From: Bacillota bacterium
Lineage (GTDB): Bacteria > Bacillota > Clostridia > Acetivibrionales > DSM-1351
NCBI GenBank assembly: GCA_023409265.1
Contig: JAEYHZ010000014.1
Coordinates: forward strand, 434,001 to 498,000
Length of the DNA: 64,000 nucleotides
Direction: 5' to 3'
The position numbers were made by a program, and so were the translations under genes. The stretch's first letter is position 1; each line of letters opens with the position of its first letter. Positions 52,881 to 61,451 of this stretch are shown in pieces. Under the pieces are notes generated by a model. That model ran no database searches and was not told where the DNA came from. It saw nothing but the letters and a program-made list of their open reading frames with translations.

Positions 52881-53783
52881 CTAGTTATCCTGATTGCGTA
52901 ATATTACAGTTTGTATAACAGAGACAACTCCAATTACCAGACCAAGGCATAATGCCATTGCACTGGATAGGCCTGCTATGGGGTTACCCGTACCAAATGC
53001 AATATTTCTTATATACATAAGCAGAACATAGGTAGATTGATTAGGTCCGCCTGCTGTAACAATAAGAGGCTGCCCATAAATATTAAACTGGGCAATTACA
53101 GACATTATTATGGTATATGCCAGAGGGAATTTTATTGATGGAATAACCACATATATAAACTTCTTAATTGCAGTTGCTCCATCAATCTCTGCTGATTCAA
53201 TAACAAATGGGTCTACACCGTTTAAAGCAGCTATGTAAATAATAAGATTTCCGCCTATACCCCACCACAAGGTAATAATTACAAGTGTAATCCATGCATA
53301 GGGCTGCTGTCCGTACCAATTCACGTCAGTTCCAAAAAGGTGATTCCACAAACCAAGAGAACGGTTAAATATGAAAAGCCATGTAAGAGTAACTGATGTT
53401 ATTGAGAAAAGTCCCGGCATGTAAAATATACTTTGAAAGACCGAGTGCCCTCTTGGTTTTTTTGATATGGCGGTAGCAAGCATAAGAGGCAGTATCACCT
53501 GGAACGGAACACATATAACAACGAAGGTTACAGTGTTTTTCAAACCATTCCAAAATTGACGGTAGAAGGTTGACTCCTGATTGAATAAAATAGTTTTAAA
53601 GTTGTCAAGGCCTACCCAAACAGGATCATTGAAAAGGTTCCATTTTGTAAATGACGCATAGATACCGTAACAAAGCGGGTATACAAAAAATATTAAGAAA
53701 AGTATGACATGTGGCAGAATAAACAAATATGGCATAAAATTAAATTTGCTCTTTTTTGTTTTTAACGATGCATTTACACTCAC
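52881..53783 (-). CDS. Sugar ABC transporter permease, MalF type
   Basis: A 300-residue permease with about six membrane segments, the first being YLFILPHVILFLIFFVYPL. The EAA loop is DPFVIESAEIDGATAIKKFIYVVIPS. It is separated from the binding-protein gene by 98 bases with a strong hairpin, as in two other operons here. Confidence 0.93.
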   Translation of the reverse strand: MSVNASLKTKKSKFNFMPYLFILPHVILFLIFFVYPLCYGIYASFTKWNLFNDPVWVGLDNFKTILFNQESTFYRQFWNGLKNTVTFVVICVPFQVILPLMLATAISKKPRGHSVFQSIFYMPGLFSITSVTLTWLFIFNRSLGLWNHLFGTDVNWYGQQPYAWITLVIITLWWGIGGNLIIYIAALNGVDPFVIESAEIDGATAIKKFIYVVIPSIKFPLAYTIIMSVIAQFNIYGQPLIVTAGGPNQSTYVLLMYIRNIAFGTGNPIAGLSSAMALCLGLVIGVVSVIQTVILRNQDN

Positions 53784-53820
53784 ACCTTTACCTCCGTTCC
53801 AACATTTTATTTTTTAAACA

Positions 53821-53864
53821 CAGCAGTGGGGAGAAGCATATTAGCGTTGCCTCTCCCCACGCTG
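53821..53864 (-). promoter_or_regulatory. Hairpin between binding-protein and permease genes
   Basis: gtggggaga (53826-53834) pairs with tctccccac (53852-53860), extended by cagc/gctg. It starts 18 bases after the binding-protein stop. On the minus strand TGTGTTT follows, so partial termination is possible. Its position matches hairpins at 18571 and 1895. Confidence 0.6.
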
Positions 53865-53881
53865 CCGGCAAATTTCAGATG

Positions 53882-55210
53882 TTAACCTTCTGTGGCAATT
53901 CTGTCCTTCGTCTCCTGAACAGCCTGAGCTAAACCATCTTCAATACTCATTCTGCCCCAAAGAATTTCAGGAAGCACTTTATCAAGAGATTCAACAGCAT
54001 AGCCATAATATTTATAGTCATAAATCTTGAGTTCCTCATTTTCATTTGCAAGGAATGCCTGTGGCATATCTTTGAATTCCGCTATGCTCTTTATTGATAT
54101 ATGAGCCGGAGTCTGACCTGCTTTTGCCCACTCAAGACCGTTATTTCCAACATAATTTACAAAATCAAGTGCAGCTTTGGTTTCATCTGCAGGCCTCTTG
54201 TCATCCTTAGGAATTACAAATTGATGTGATGATGACCAGTTGCCTTTTACTTTTGCATCAAATACAGGGTAGTCAAAGAATTTTGCATTCATGCCTGATT
54301 CCTTAACATTGTTATACATCCATTGGCCTTCAGGACAGTAAAGAACCTTTCCGCCAAGGAACATTTCCCATGGAGTATCTCCATCCTTGTTTGTGTTGCC
54401 TGCTTTAACCTCATCCAACCAGTTCTGAAGTACCTTTTTGGCTGTATCATTATTAAAGTCAGGTGTTTTTCCATCAGTGCTCAATTTTCCGCCAAGCTGT
54501 GCATAGGATGCCAGGAATTTTACACGGAGCCATGTCATTCCGAGAGGTATAATTCCGTCTGCCTTAGCCTTTTCTGCGCTGGCATTAATTTCATCCCAGG
54601 TAAGAACACTGTCATCAAGAGCGCCATTACCGTATTTAGCGTAAAGATCCATATTTACATAAAGTCCAAAACTATGTACATCAAGAGGAACTCCAAAGTG
54701 TCCTCCGTCCAGATCAGACATGGACCATCCTTTTGGATTGTAGTTCTCAGCCTTAATTCCCGAATTAGCTAGCAACGGAGTCAAGTCCGTAAGGAAGCCG
54801 TTATCCTTAAACAATCTTAAACGCTCCACGTGGTTGATACAAACATCAGGAACATCCTGTCCTGATTGAACTGCCAGAGGCATCTTCAAATACAGGTCAT
54901 TTGCTTCTATTGCACGATGATTTACTGTGTAGTCCGGACTTGTAGCATTATAAGCATTTACAATTGCCTGCATACTTTTACCGTCTGCACCGGTAAACAC
55001 TGTCCAAAATTCAATAGTACCTTTCTTTCCAGGTGTAACAGACGGTTCGGCTGATTCAGTTGCTGCAGCAGTTGATTCACCTGCCGAGACCTGTGAAGTT
55101 GTACTTTCCGCTGTAGATGTACCGGTATCTCCCGATCCCCCGCATGCTGCAAGTGATAAAACCATTGCCAATACAAGAAGAATTACTGTGAACTTCTTAA
55201 TACTTATCAT
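53882..55210 (-). CDS. Sugar-binding lipoprotein of ABC importer
   Basis: A 442-residue family-1 binding protein. The lipobox is LAAC with Cys23, then a Thr/Ser/Ala/Glu linker to about residue 60. The mature region shows IEFWTVFTGADGKSMQAIVNAYN and WDEINASAEKAKADGIIPLGM. It is the first gene of the importer/GH2 operon. Palindromes that may bind the upstream ArsR-type regulator lie about 25-240 bases before its start. Confidence 0.93.
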   Translation of the reverse strand: MISIKKFTVILLVLAMVLSLAACGGSGDTGTSTAESTTSQVSAGESTAAATESAEPSVTPGKKGTIEFWTVFTGADGKSMQAIVNAYNATSPDYTVNHRAIEANDLYLKMPLAVQSGQDVPDVCINHVERLRLFKDNGFLTDLTPLLANSGIKAENYNPKGWSMSDLDGGHFGVPLDVHSFGLYVNMDLYAKYGNGALDDSVLTWDEINASAEKAKADGIIPLGMTWLRVKFLASYAQLGGKLSTDGKTPDFNNDTAKKVLQNWLDEVKAGNTNKDGDTPWEMFLGGKVLYCPEGQWMYNNVKESGMNAKFFDYPVFDAKVKGNWSSSHQFVIPKDDKRPADETKAALDFVNYVGNNGLEWAKAGQTPAHISIKSIAEFKDMPQAFLANENEELKIYDYKYYGYAVESLDKVLPEILWGRMSIEDGLAQAVQETKDRIATEG

Positions 55211-55234
55211 ATTTTCCCTCCCAAATAATCTTTA

Positions 55235-55251
55235 AAACAATAATCCTGTTT
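55235..55251. promoter_or_regulatory. Imperfect AAACA-TGTTT site upstream of the importer
   Basis: aaaca-ataatcc-tgttt: five-base arms in inverted symmetry, 25 bases upstream of the binding-protein start. It resembles the better palindrome at 55291-55307 and could be a second operator half of the same system. Confidence 0.35.
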
Positions 55252-55290
55252 TAAATAATAATCCCCGGCTTGTTTCTATTTGAATAATTA

Positions 55291-55307
55291 AAACAAGAAT
55301 CTTGTTT
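55291..55307. promoter_or_regulatory. Putative ArsR-type operator
   Basis: aaacaaga-a-tcttgttt is a 17-base palindrome with perfect 8-bp arms, about 81 bases upstream of the binding-protein start. An ArsR-fold regulator is encoded next upstream. This is the best operator candidate in the 352-base gap 55211-55562. The gap also holds 55235, 55429 and the ArsR terminator. Confidence 0.6.
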
Positions 55308-55428
55308 GTTTAACTAAATAGTATCACCATGTATCCCTAGTGTCAATCAATTATTTATAAAATTTTTCTTATTTTTCTCTTGTTTTTGGTTATATTGTAC
55401 TAATAAATTATAACAAGGAAGATATTTA

Positions 55429-55445
55429 AAACAAATTTATTGTTT
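55429..55445. promoter_or_regulatory. AAACAA-N5-TTGTTT palindrome
   Basis: aaacaa-attta-ttgttt, perfect 6-bp arms, lies between the ArsR terminator and the importer promoter region. It shares the outer arms of the 55291 palindrome. AT-rich surroundings make chance occurrence possible. Confidence 0.4.
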
Positions 55446-55504
55446 TTATTAATATTTTGATAAAATTCTATTAATAACAGAATTATTATTATAATTGCGA
55501 CAAA

Positions 55505-55537
55505 AAAACCATCTTCACAAATTGCAAAGATGGTTTT
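55505..55537 (-). terminator. Rho-independent terminator after the ArsR-type gene
   Basis: aaaaccatctt (55505-55515) pairs with aagatggtttt (55527-55537). On the minus strand the stem runs into a T-run. It lies 26 bases past the regulator's stop, so the regulator and the importer are separate transcripts. Confidence 0.85.
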
Positions 55538-55562
55538 CACATTCTACGGCTATTATAATTTT

Positions 55563-56480
55563 TTAGTATTCTACTGTGAGAATAATGTCTTGGGAATAGT
55601 CACCAAAAGCTTTCCCAAATATATTAAAGCCTCCTAAAAACTCGCAGTCAGGCTTGTTGCCTATTCTTATTGAAATAAAATACCCACTTCCAATATCAAG
55701 CTTGTCAATTCCCTCATCAGATATCTGCTTGCCATTCACATAGGTTCCCGATCCCGTAACAGACCAGGTTGTAAGCAGTCCATACTGAGTTGATCCCGGC
55801 TGCCACCAGGAAGGATTCAACCGCCCTCTTCTTTCACCAAAATCTCCCGGACATGTCCAGGTGCCACATTCTATGCCATTAGCCCACAGAGTTATATCTG
55901 ACTTCCAGTCTTCTCTGTAATTGGGAGCCTCCGAACATATTTCCATGGAAAGAGAAAGACTTTTTGCAACCTTTCCCTTTGGCATTGGGTTGGGGAAACG
56001 ATACTCCACATAGCCGGAAGAAGTCCAAAGCAGCTGGGCTTTAATTCTGTCAGGAGAATAAAAGGTTTCCCTTTTGTCTTCCTCCTCAATATAACCTTCT
56101 TCACATGCCAACCCGCAGGTCGGAAATACCTCACAGTCAGTAAAAGCTCCGACAGGCATACTTATTGCATGGGTTTCACTTTGACTTTGAGCTATCCCGG
56201 TAAGCCTTATAGTAATAAGATCGCTTTTACGGCTGCATATTTTCATAGATCCACGGGTACCGGGCTGCAATTCGGTATGAATTAGACCTGCGTTTTCAAG
56301 AATTTTTATATGTACTCCAGCACTTGAGGCAGGAATATTCAACTTCTCTGAAATCTCTCCCACATTAAAGCTATGATAATACAGTAATTTTAGAATTTCG
56401 ATCCTAGTCGGTGAAGACAGCGCTTTTGCCACATTGCAAAGTTCTTCCTCGTTATCCGCGTCCAGCTCAACGTACTTCAT
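55563..56480 (-). CDS. ArsR-type winged-helix regulator with large C-terminal ligand-like domain
   Basis: A 305-residue protein. Residues 10-80 are an ArsR winged helix (KALSSPTRIEILKLLYYHSFNVGEISEKLNIPASSAGVHIKILENAGLI). No metal-binding cysteine motif of the classical metal sensors is evident. About 200 residues follow that form a beta-rich domain with many Trp/Gly/Asn positions (ITLWANGIECGTWTCPGDFGERRGR...), as in carbohydrate-binding jelly rolls. The combination suggests a sugar-sensing repressor. It lies just upstream of the importer/GH2 operon, where AAACAAGA-type palindromes are found. Confidence 0.8.
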   Translation of the reverse strand: MKYVELDADNEEELCNVAKALSSPTRIEILKLLYYHSFNVGEISEKLNIPASSAGVHIKILENAGLIHTELQPGTRGSMKICSRKSDLITIRLTGIAQSQSETHAISMPVGAFTDCEVFPTCGLACEEGYIEEEDKRETFYSPDRIKAQLLWTSSGYVEYRFPNPMPKGKVAKSLSLSMEICSEAPNYREDWKSDITLWANGIECGTWTCPGDFGERRGRLNPSWWQPGSTQYGLLTTWSVTGSGTYVNGKQISDEGIDKLDIGSGYFISIRIGNKPDCEFLGGFNIFGKAFGDYSQDIILTVEY

Positions 56481-56572
56481 TTTCTCAGTCCTTCTTACAA
56501 ATGTTAATTTTTAACTGAATAATATCACACCAGTGACAAATTGTCTATTAAATTAACTATCCAATTCAGACC

Positions 56573-59440
56573 TTAAAGAAGTTCCCTTAAATACCTTCCA
56601 GTATGTGATGCTTCGACCATTGCCACCTGCTCGGGAGTTCCTTCGGCAACAACACAACCTCCACCGTTGCCGCCTTCAGGTCCCATATCGATAATATAGT
56701 CTGCTGACTTGATGACGTCAAGGTGGTGCTCAATTACAATGACTGAATGCCCCTTTTCAACAAGTTTTCCCAGGCAGTCCAGAAGCTTTTGAATGTCCGA
56801 TAGATGGAGTCCTGTTGTGGGCTCATCAAGTATATAAAGATTATGGGCACCTTTCTTAATCTTTGATAATTCATAAGCCAACTTAACACGCTGAGCCTCC
56901 CCGCCTGACAATGTGGTTGAACTTTGTCCCAGGCGCATATAACCAAGACCCAGTTCTTTCATAATTCCGAGCTTATGCTTCAGGTAATGGTTGTCTATAA
57001 AAAATTCCGTTGCTTCTTCAACTGTCATTTCCAGAACCTCTGCAATATTCCTGCCTTTATACGTAATCTCCAGCCCCTCCTGTGAAAAGCGCATCCCCTT
57101 GCAAACCGGACATATTGTTTCAATATCAGCCATAAACTGAAGATTGGTAACAATAATACCGTCTCCGGCACAGTGTTCGCAGCGTGTACCATTGGCGTGG
57201 GTCAGGCTGAAATCAATCTCCTTGTACCCGCGGGCGATGGCTTCAGACTCCAGGGCAAATAACTGACGGATTTTATCATAAATCCCGATATACGTCGCCG
57301 GGTTGGATTTGCTGTTTCTTCCTATTGGTGTCTGATCAATATTGATAACATTATTAAGAAGGTCGGCTCCGAACAGGAAATCATGTTCTCCCGCTACAAC
57401 TCTTGCCCCGGTTTTGTCGATTTTCAACTGTTTATACATGATTTCATTTATCATGGAACTTTTCCCCGAACCCGAAACACCGGTAACACAAACGAAAACA
57501 CCCAGAGGTATATCCAGATCCACATTTTTCAGATTGTTCTCACGTGCCCCTTGAATGGATAAAAATAAATCCCCCAGAGGACGCCTTTTCTTTGGAACAG
57601 GAATTTTGGCCTCTCCTGACAGGTATTTGCCTGTAACCGAACCGGGTGCCTTCATGATATCCTCAAGACTTCCCTGCGCGACGATCTGGCCCCCGTGAAC
57701 TCCCGGTCCGGGGCCCACCTCAATAACATGGTCGGCGCTCATAATGGTCTCTATGTCGTGTTCCACCACAATTACGGTATTTCCAATATCACGCAGCTTT
57801 TTCATAGTGTCAATCACGCGTCCGGAATCCCTGGGATGAAGGCCTATACTTGGTTCATCCATAACATACAGCATACCCATCAACTCGCTGCTTATCTGGG
57901 TAGACATCTTGATACGCTGCATTTCACCGCCTGAAATGCTGTCGCTCCTGCGGCCCAGATTTATATAATGCAAGCCTATATCAATCAGCAGCTTCAACCG
58001 CGAATTAATTTCACGTACAATTGTTCCGGCCACATCCTCAATATCTGCTTCAAACTGAAGTCCTTCCAAAAACTCAAGAAGCAGAGGAAGCTGCATACGA
58101 CTTAGTTCATCAATATTTTTACCTCCGACTGTGACCTGCAGACGTTGTGACTTAAGCCTGGCTCCATGACATTCCGGACAAATTTTTTCGATCATACAAT
58201 CCTTGATAAATGTGGGCTCAAAAGCTTCAGAAGTTGCCGTTTTGCGAATATAATGCTTGTACCAGTTCTCAAATTCATGAACAAATCCATGAAAAGGGCG
58301 GTCTTTTCCGATAAGCCAATTACGCTTTTGAGAAAACGGAGGCTGAAGCATCTCTAATGTCTCACCTTTTGTACCGAAAAAGAGAATTTCGACTATTTCC
58401 TTGGGCAGCTCATTAAAAGGTGTGTCAAGGCTGAAGTTATACTTCTGCGATAAACTATACATCATCACTGTTCTATAGCTATCCTTGCCGGATGTATTAT
58501 AAACAGTGTTCTTTAGTGCACCTTTGTTAATACTTTTTTCAGGCGCAACAATCAGAAAACGCGGCTCCACCACATATGACATCCCTACCCCCAAACAGGT
58601 ATGGCAGGCACTTGCAGGAGAGTTAAAGGAAAAGTGGAAGGGCTGCATTTCACATAAAGAGTAATGGTGTTCCGGACAGGCGAATCCATCATAAAATCCA
58701 TTGTCCACGTCACCCAATACTTCAACCTTGATCATAATATCCTCGTCCAAAGCCAGCATTGCGGCTTCTATGGTCTTTGTCAATTGGATATAGGAATCCT
58801 GTTTAAGAGTAAATTGATCAATAATCAATTCAATATGATAATCCCTGCTCTCATCCAACTCCCTTTTTTGCGCCAGGGAAAATGTTTCACCGTCAACCAG
58901 CAAATTCTTATAGCCTTTTTCACGCAGTTGGTTAAAGGTATAGGCATAATCTTCACCAAAGATTTTATAGACCGGCGCCCTGAGCTCTACTTTTGTTCCT
59001 TCGGGCAGGGTCATAATATGCTCGGCCATTTGCGCTGCAGACAATTGCTTCAGCGGGCTCCCGCATTCGGGACATCGTCCTCTGCCTGCCGTTGAAAATA
59101 AAAGACGCATATAATCGTTGATATCGGTCACAGTACCAACCGTGGAACGTGGGTTGTTATTGCTCTTTTTCTGCTCTATGGCTATAACAGGGGACAGTCC
59201 GCGGACATAATCCACCTTTGCTTTTTTCAACTGGCTTATTCTGCTCTTGGCAAATGTCGATATGGAGTCCAAAAAGCGGCGCTGCCCTTCACCATATATG
59301 ACATCAAATGCCAAGGAAGATTTACCCGATCCCGAAACTCCGGTTATAACGGTTAACTTGTCTCTCGGGATCTCCACTGAAACATTTTTAAGATTATTCT
59401 GTTTTGCCCCGGAAACTTCTATGGTTGATCGAATGGACAT
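56573..59440 (-). CDS. UvrA paralogue (excinuclease ABC subunit A-like ABC ATPase)
   Basis: A 955-residue protein with the tandem UvrA layout. Both Walker A motifs are GVSGSGKSS (near residues 34 and 655). The signatures are ISGGEMQRIK and LSGGEAQRVK, and the Walker B ends are MDEPSIGLHP and LDEPTTGLHL. The zinc module CEHC...CPVC in the second half is intact, while the first is altered (CPEHHYSLC...CHTC). N-terminal sequence differs from canonical UvrA (AKSRISQLKKAKVDYVRGLSPVIAIEQKKSNNN). No uvrB or uvrC is nearby. It is probably a second UvrA with a DNA-damage or drug-tolerance role, not the repair core gene. Confidence 0.88.
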   Translation of the reverse strand: MSIRSTIEVSGAKQNNLKNVSVEIPRDKLTVITGVSGSGKSSLAFDVIYGEGQRRFLDSISTFAKSRISQLKKAKVDYVRGLSPVIAIEQKKSNNNPRSTVGTVTDINDYMRLLFSTAGRGRCPECGSPLKQLSAAQMAEHIMTLPEGTKVELRAPVYKIFGEDYAYTFNQLREKGYKNLLVDGETFSLAQKRELDESRDYHIELIIDQFTLKQDSYIQLTKTIEAAMLALDEDIMIKVEVLGDVDNGFYDGFACPEHHYSLCEMQPFHFSFNSPASACHTCLGVGMSYVVEPRFLIVAPEKSINKGALKNTVYNTSGKDSYRTVMMYSLSQKYNFSLDTPFNELPKEIVEILFFGTKGETLEMLQPPFSQKRNWLIGKDRPFHGFVHEFENWYKHYIRKTATSEAFEPTFIKDCMIEKICPECHGARLKSQRLQVTVGGKNIDELSRMQLPLLLEFLEGLQFEADIEDVAGTIVREINSRLKLLIDIGLHYINLGRRSDSISGGEMQRIKMSTQISSELMGMLYVMDEPSIGLHPRDSGRVIDTMKKLRDIGNTVIVVEHDIETIMSADHVIEVGPGPGVHGGQIVAQGSLEDIMKAPGSVTGKYLSGEAKIPVPKKRRPLGDLFLSIQGARENNLKNVDLDIPLGVFVCVTGVSGSGKSSMINEIMYKQLKIDKTGARVVAGEHDFLFGADLLNNVINIDQTPIGRNSKSNPATYIGIYDKIRQLFALESEAIARGYKEIDFSLTHANGTRCEHCAGDGIIVTNLQFMADIETICPVCKGMRFSQEGLEITYKGRNIAEVLEMTVEEATEFFIDNHYLKHKLGIMKELGLGYMRLGQSSTTLSGGEAQRVKLAYELSKIKKGAHNLYILDEPTTGLHLSDIQKLLDCLGKLVEKGHSVIVIEHHLDVIKSADYIIDMGPEGGNGGGCVVAEGTPEQVAMVEASHTGRYLRELL

Positions 59441-59490
59441 CTCTCATGCTCCTTTCAAAAATACGCTGTATTTGAAATAATTTATATTAA

Positions 59491-60405
59491 TTATGGAATA
59501 TATATGAATCCGATTTCCTCTATGGACAAACGGCTCTTTGGCGTCAGTTTAATGAGCTGTGATACCCTTTCTAAAACTCCTTTTTCGGTTAGATAGTCCA
59601 ATACATCTATTATCATGTGACTTTCGGAACGAAAACGCTTGGCAATCATGGTTGTTGTTTTGATTTGCAGGTCTGAGAGGTACTCGATTACCGGCTTCTT
59701 GAATAAGTCCATCTTTTCCTCAATATAACAGTCCAAGTGCCTGAGTGTATTTGTTATTTCCCCTTCAGTCAGCAGATGCTCCATGGGCCGCTTATAGAAA
59801 ATTTCCATAATCCCGGGATTCAAATCAATTGCTTTTTGGATGGCGCTGCGGGAAGTGGGAAGCCCCCTAATGCACAATTCCATATGCGCGATTATTTCGG
59901 CAGCTTTCAAAAGAAAATACTGGGCGTACATTAGGTCCTTCCTGGCAGTCATCCATTTCTGCGCTTTCTGCATGGTGGATATCAGTTCACCTGCAAGATG
60001 CATGACTGATACAGCTATATCATCTTCTCCTATTTGGCGGATATCTTCAAAATATTCGTACAGACTTTCCTCTGTTGAGTACACAATCTTGCCATTTGAA
60101 TAAAAGGATTGTAGAAATGAACCGCCAAGAGTACTTTCCATCCCCCTTTTAAATGTACTTCTTTGTACCAGATAAACATTAAAGGTGATACCTTCTTCGT
60201 CTATACTCAGGTTTCCACTCTTCAGCTGCTGATCCCTGACCACCACCGTCATATCTACATCGCTCTTCTCCCATATTACATCGTAGGCCACACTGCCGTT
60301 AATAATAACAGCAATTACATTGACATCTTCCTTTATCTTGTCAATAAACTGATCAATGGCCCTTTGATACCGTTTCTTCAGTTCAGCCTGTTCAATATCA
60401 TTCAT
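59491..60405 (-). CDS. Nucleotidyltransferase-fold protein
   Basis: A 304-residue cytoplasmic protein. The N-terminal DNA-polymerase-beta-type nucleotidyltransferase domain has GSVAYDVIWEKSDVDMTVVV, with the G-S and D-x-D metal motif. A helical middle follows, then a C-terminal region with winged-helix-like sequence (MIIDVLDYLTEKGVLERV). AAAGGA precedes the ATG at 60405; an upstream GTG at 60423 is less likely. It is divergent from the AraC/GyrI-type regulator. Related enzymes adenylylate antibiotics or small molecules; the substrate here is unknown. Confidence 0.78.
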   Translation of the reverse strand: MNDIEQAELKKRYQRAIDQFIDKIKEDVNVIAVIINGSVAYDVIWEKSDVDMTVVVRDQQLKSGNLSIDEEGITFNVYLVQRSTFKRGMESTLGGSFLQSFYSNGKIVYSTEESLYEYFEDIRQIGEDDIAVSVMHLAGELISTMQKAQKWMTARKDLMYAQYFLLKAAEIIAHMELCIRGLPTSRSAIQKAIDLNPGIMEIFYKRPMEHLLTEGEITNTLRHLDCYIEEKMDLFKKPVIEYLSDLQIKTTTMIAKRFRSESHMIIDVLDYLTEKGVLERVSQLIKLTPKSRLSIEEIGFIYIP

Positions 60406-60426
60406 AATCTGTTTTCCTTTCACTTG

Positions 60427-60512
60427 AGCAATTTTTGTCCTATACCCAATAAGCTACGTATGTTAGAATCATTATACAAAGATATCCAGTTTTAAACAGG
60501 ACAAAAATTGCT
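60427..60512. promoter_or_regulatory. 15-bp inverted repeats bracketing a divergent promoter
   Basis: agcaatttttgtcct (60427-60441) is repeated perfectly in inverted orientation at 60498-60512. The copies are 56 bases apart and lie 21 and 14 bases upstream of the two divergent start codons. Promoter-like AT-rich sequence lies between them. This fits paired binding sites for the AraC-type regulator encoded at 60527, possibly controlling both genes by looping. Confidence 0.65.
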
Positions 60513-60526
60513 TATGAGGACCCGTT

Positions 60527-61417
60527 ATGGAACATTATCTCCTAAAAATCCTTAAAGACACTACGGACTATATTGAAAGAAATCTTTATGATGAGTTGAC
60601 CCTCGACAATATATCAGAAAATGTTAATATTTCAAAATTTCATCTGCTGCGGATCTGGAAGGGTGCCACCGGAACCGGCCTTATGGAGTACGTCAGGAGA
60701 CGCCGTACCGCTTCGTCCCTAACCGATCTTTTAAGCCCCCTGAATACGATTGATTTTATTTCAGATAAATACGGGTTCGGTTCAGAGCGGACTTTTAACC
60801 GGGTATTCAAGGAAGAGTTCGGCATAACTCCGGCAAAATGGCGCAAGAACCCTGTTGCCCTTAGTATCCTTGACAGGTTCAATGCAGATTTCATGAGCCG
60901 TGCAGGTGAAGGATTGATCTTCTTGAAATCTGTTTCGGTATTGCCGGCCTTTTCTATTGCGGGAATTACTTATGAAGTTAATATTCAGGAAAATATGCGT
61001 AACCAGACTGCCAACAGGCTGGGTGTTGAATTTTTCTACCAGCACCGTCCCAAAATAATAAATCCCGTTGCAAAAGATGTTTATTACGGACATACTACAG
61101 TTCCGGAGGGTAATTTACCTTATACATATTACCAGCCTTCCATCCAGGTAGACTCGGCAAGCATAATTCCGTCCGGAATGAACTCAAAACGCATATCAGC
61201 ACACAAATACGGCGTTTTTACTTATATGGGGCTTCATAAACCTGAAGAAATTTCCTCAAAGAATCTAAAGGAACTTTTCAATTTCATTTATACTAATTGG
61301 ATACCGACAATAGAGTTTCGGCTGAAAGAAAACTTCCGGTTCGAATATATTAATTATGCAAGGTGTAACAAAAATTATTGTGAATGTGATTTGTACTTTC
61401 CCATTGAGGAATTGTAG
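60527..61417 (+). CDS. AraC family regulator with GyrI-like effector-binding domain
   Basis: A 296-residue regulator of the Rob/SoxS-with-GyrI type. The N-terminal AraC domain (about 5-108) has two helix-turn-helix motifs (LTLDNISENVNISKFHLLRIW and IDFISDKYGFGSERTFNRVFKEEFGITPAKWR). Residues about 135-296 are a GyrI-like small-molecule-binding domain (LPAFSIAGITYEV... and YFPIEEL at the end). Such domains bind hydrophobic drugs or other effectors. It is divergent from the nucleotidyltransferase gene, across a region with perfect 15-bp inverted repeats. Confidence 0.9.
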   Translation: MEHYLLKILKDTTDYIERNLYDELTLDNISENVNISKFHLLRIWKGATGTGLMEYVRRRRTASSLTDLLSPLNTIDFISDKYGFGSERTFNRVFKEEFGITPAKWRKNPVALSILDRFNADFMSRAGEGLIFLKSVSVLPAFSIAGITYEVNIQENMRNQTANRLGVEFFYQHRPKIINPVAKDVYYGHTTVPEGNLPYTYYQPSIQVDSASIIPSGMNSKRISAHKYGVFTYMGLHKPEEISSKNLKELFNFIYTNWIPTIEFRLKENFRFEYINYARCNKNYCECDLYFPIEEL

Positions 61418-61451
61418 GCGCCAGTATGCCGGCCTTTCTCACTTGTTAATA

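Noticed and set aside
56573..59440. Canonical uvrA of the repair operon
   Set aside because: N-terminal and first zinc-module sequences are divergent, and no uvrB/uvrC is linked; called a paralogue instead.
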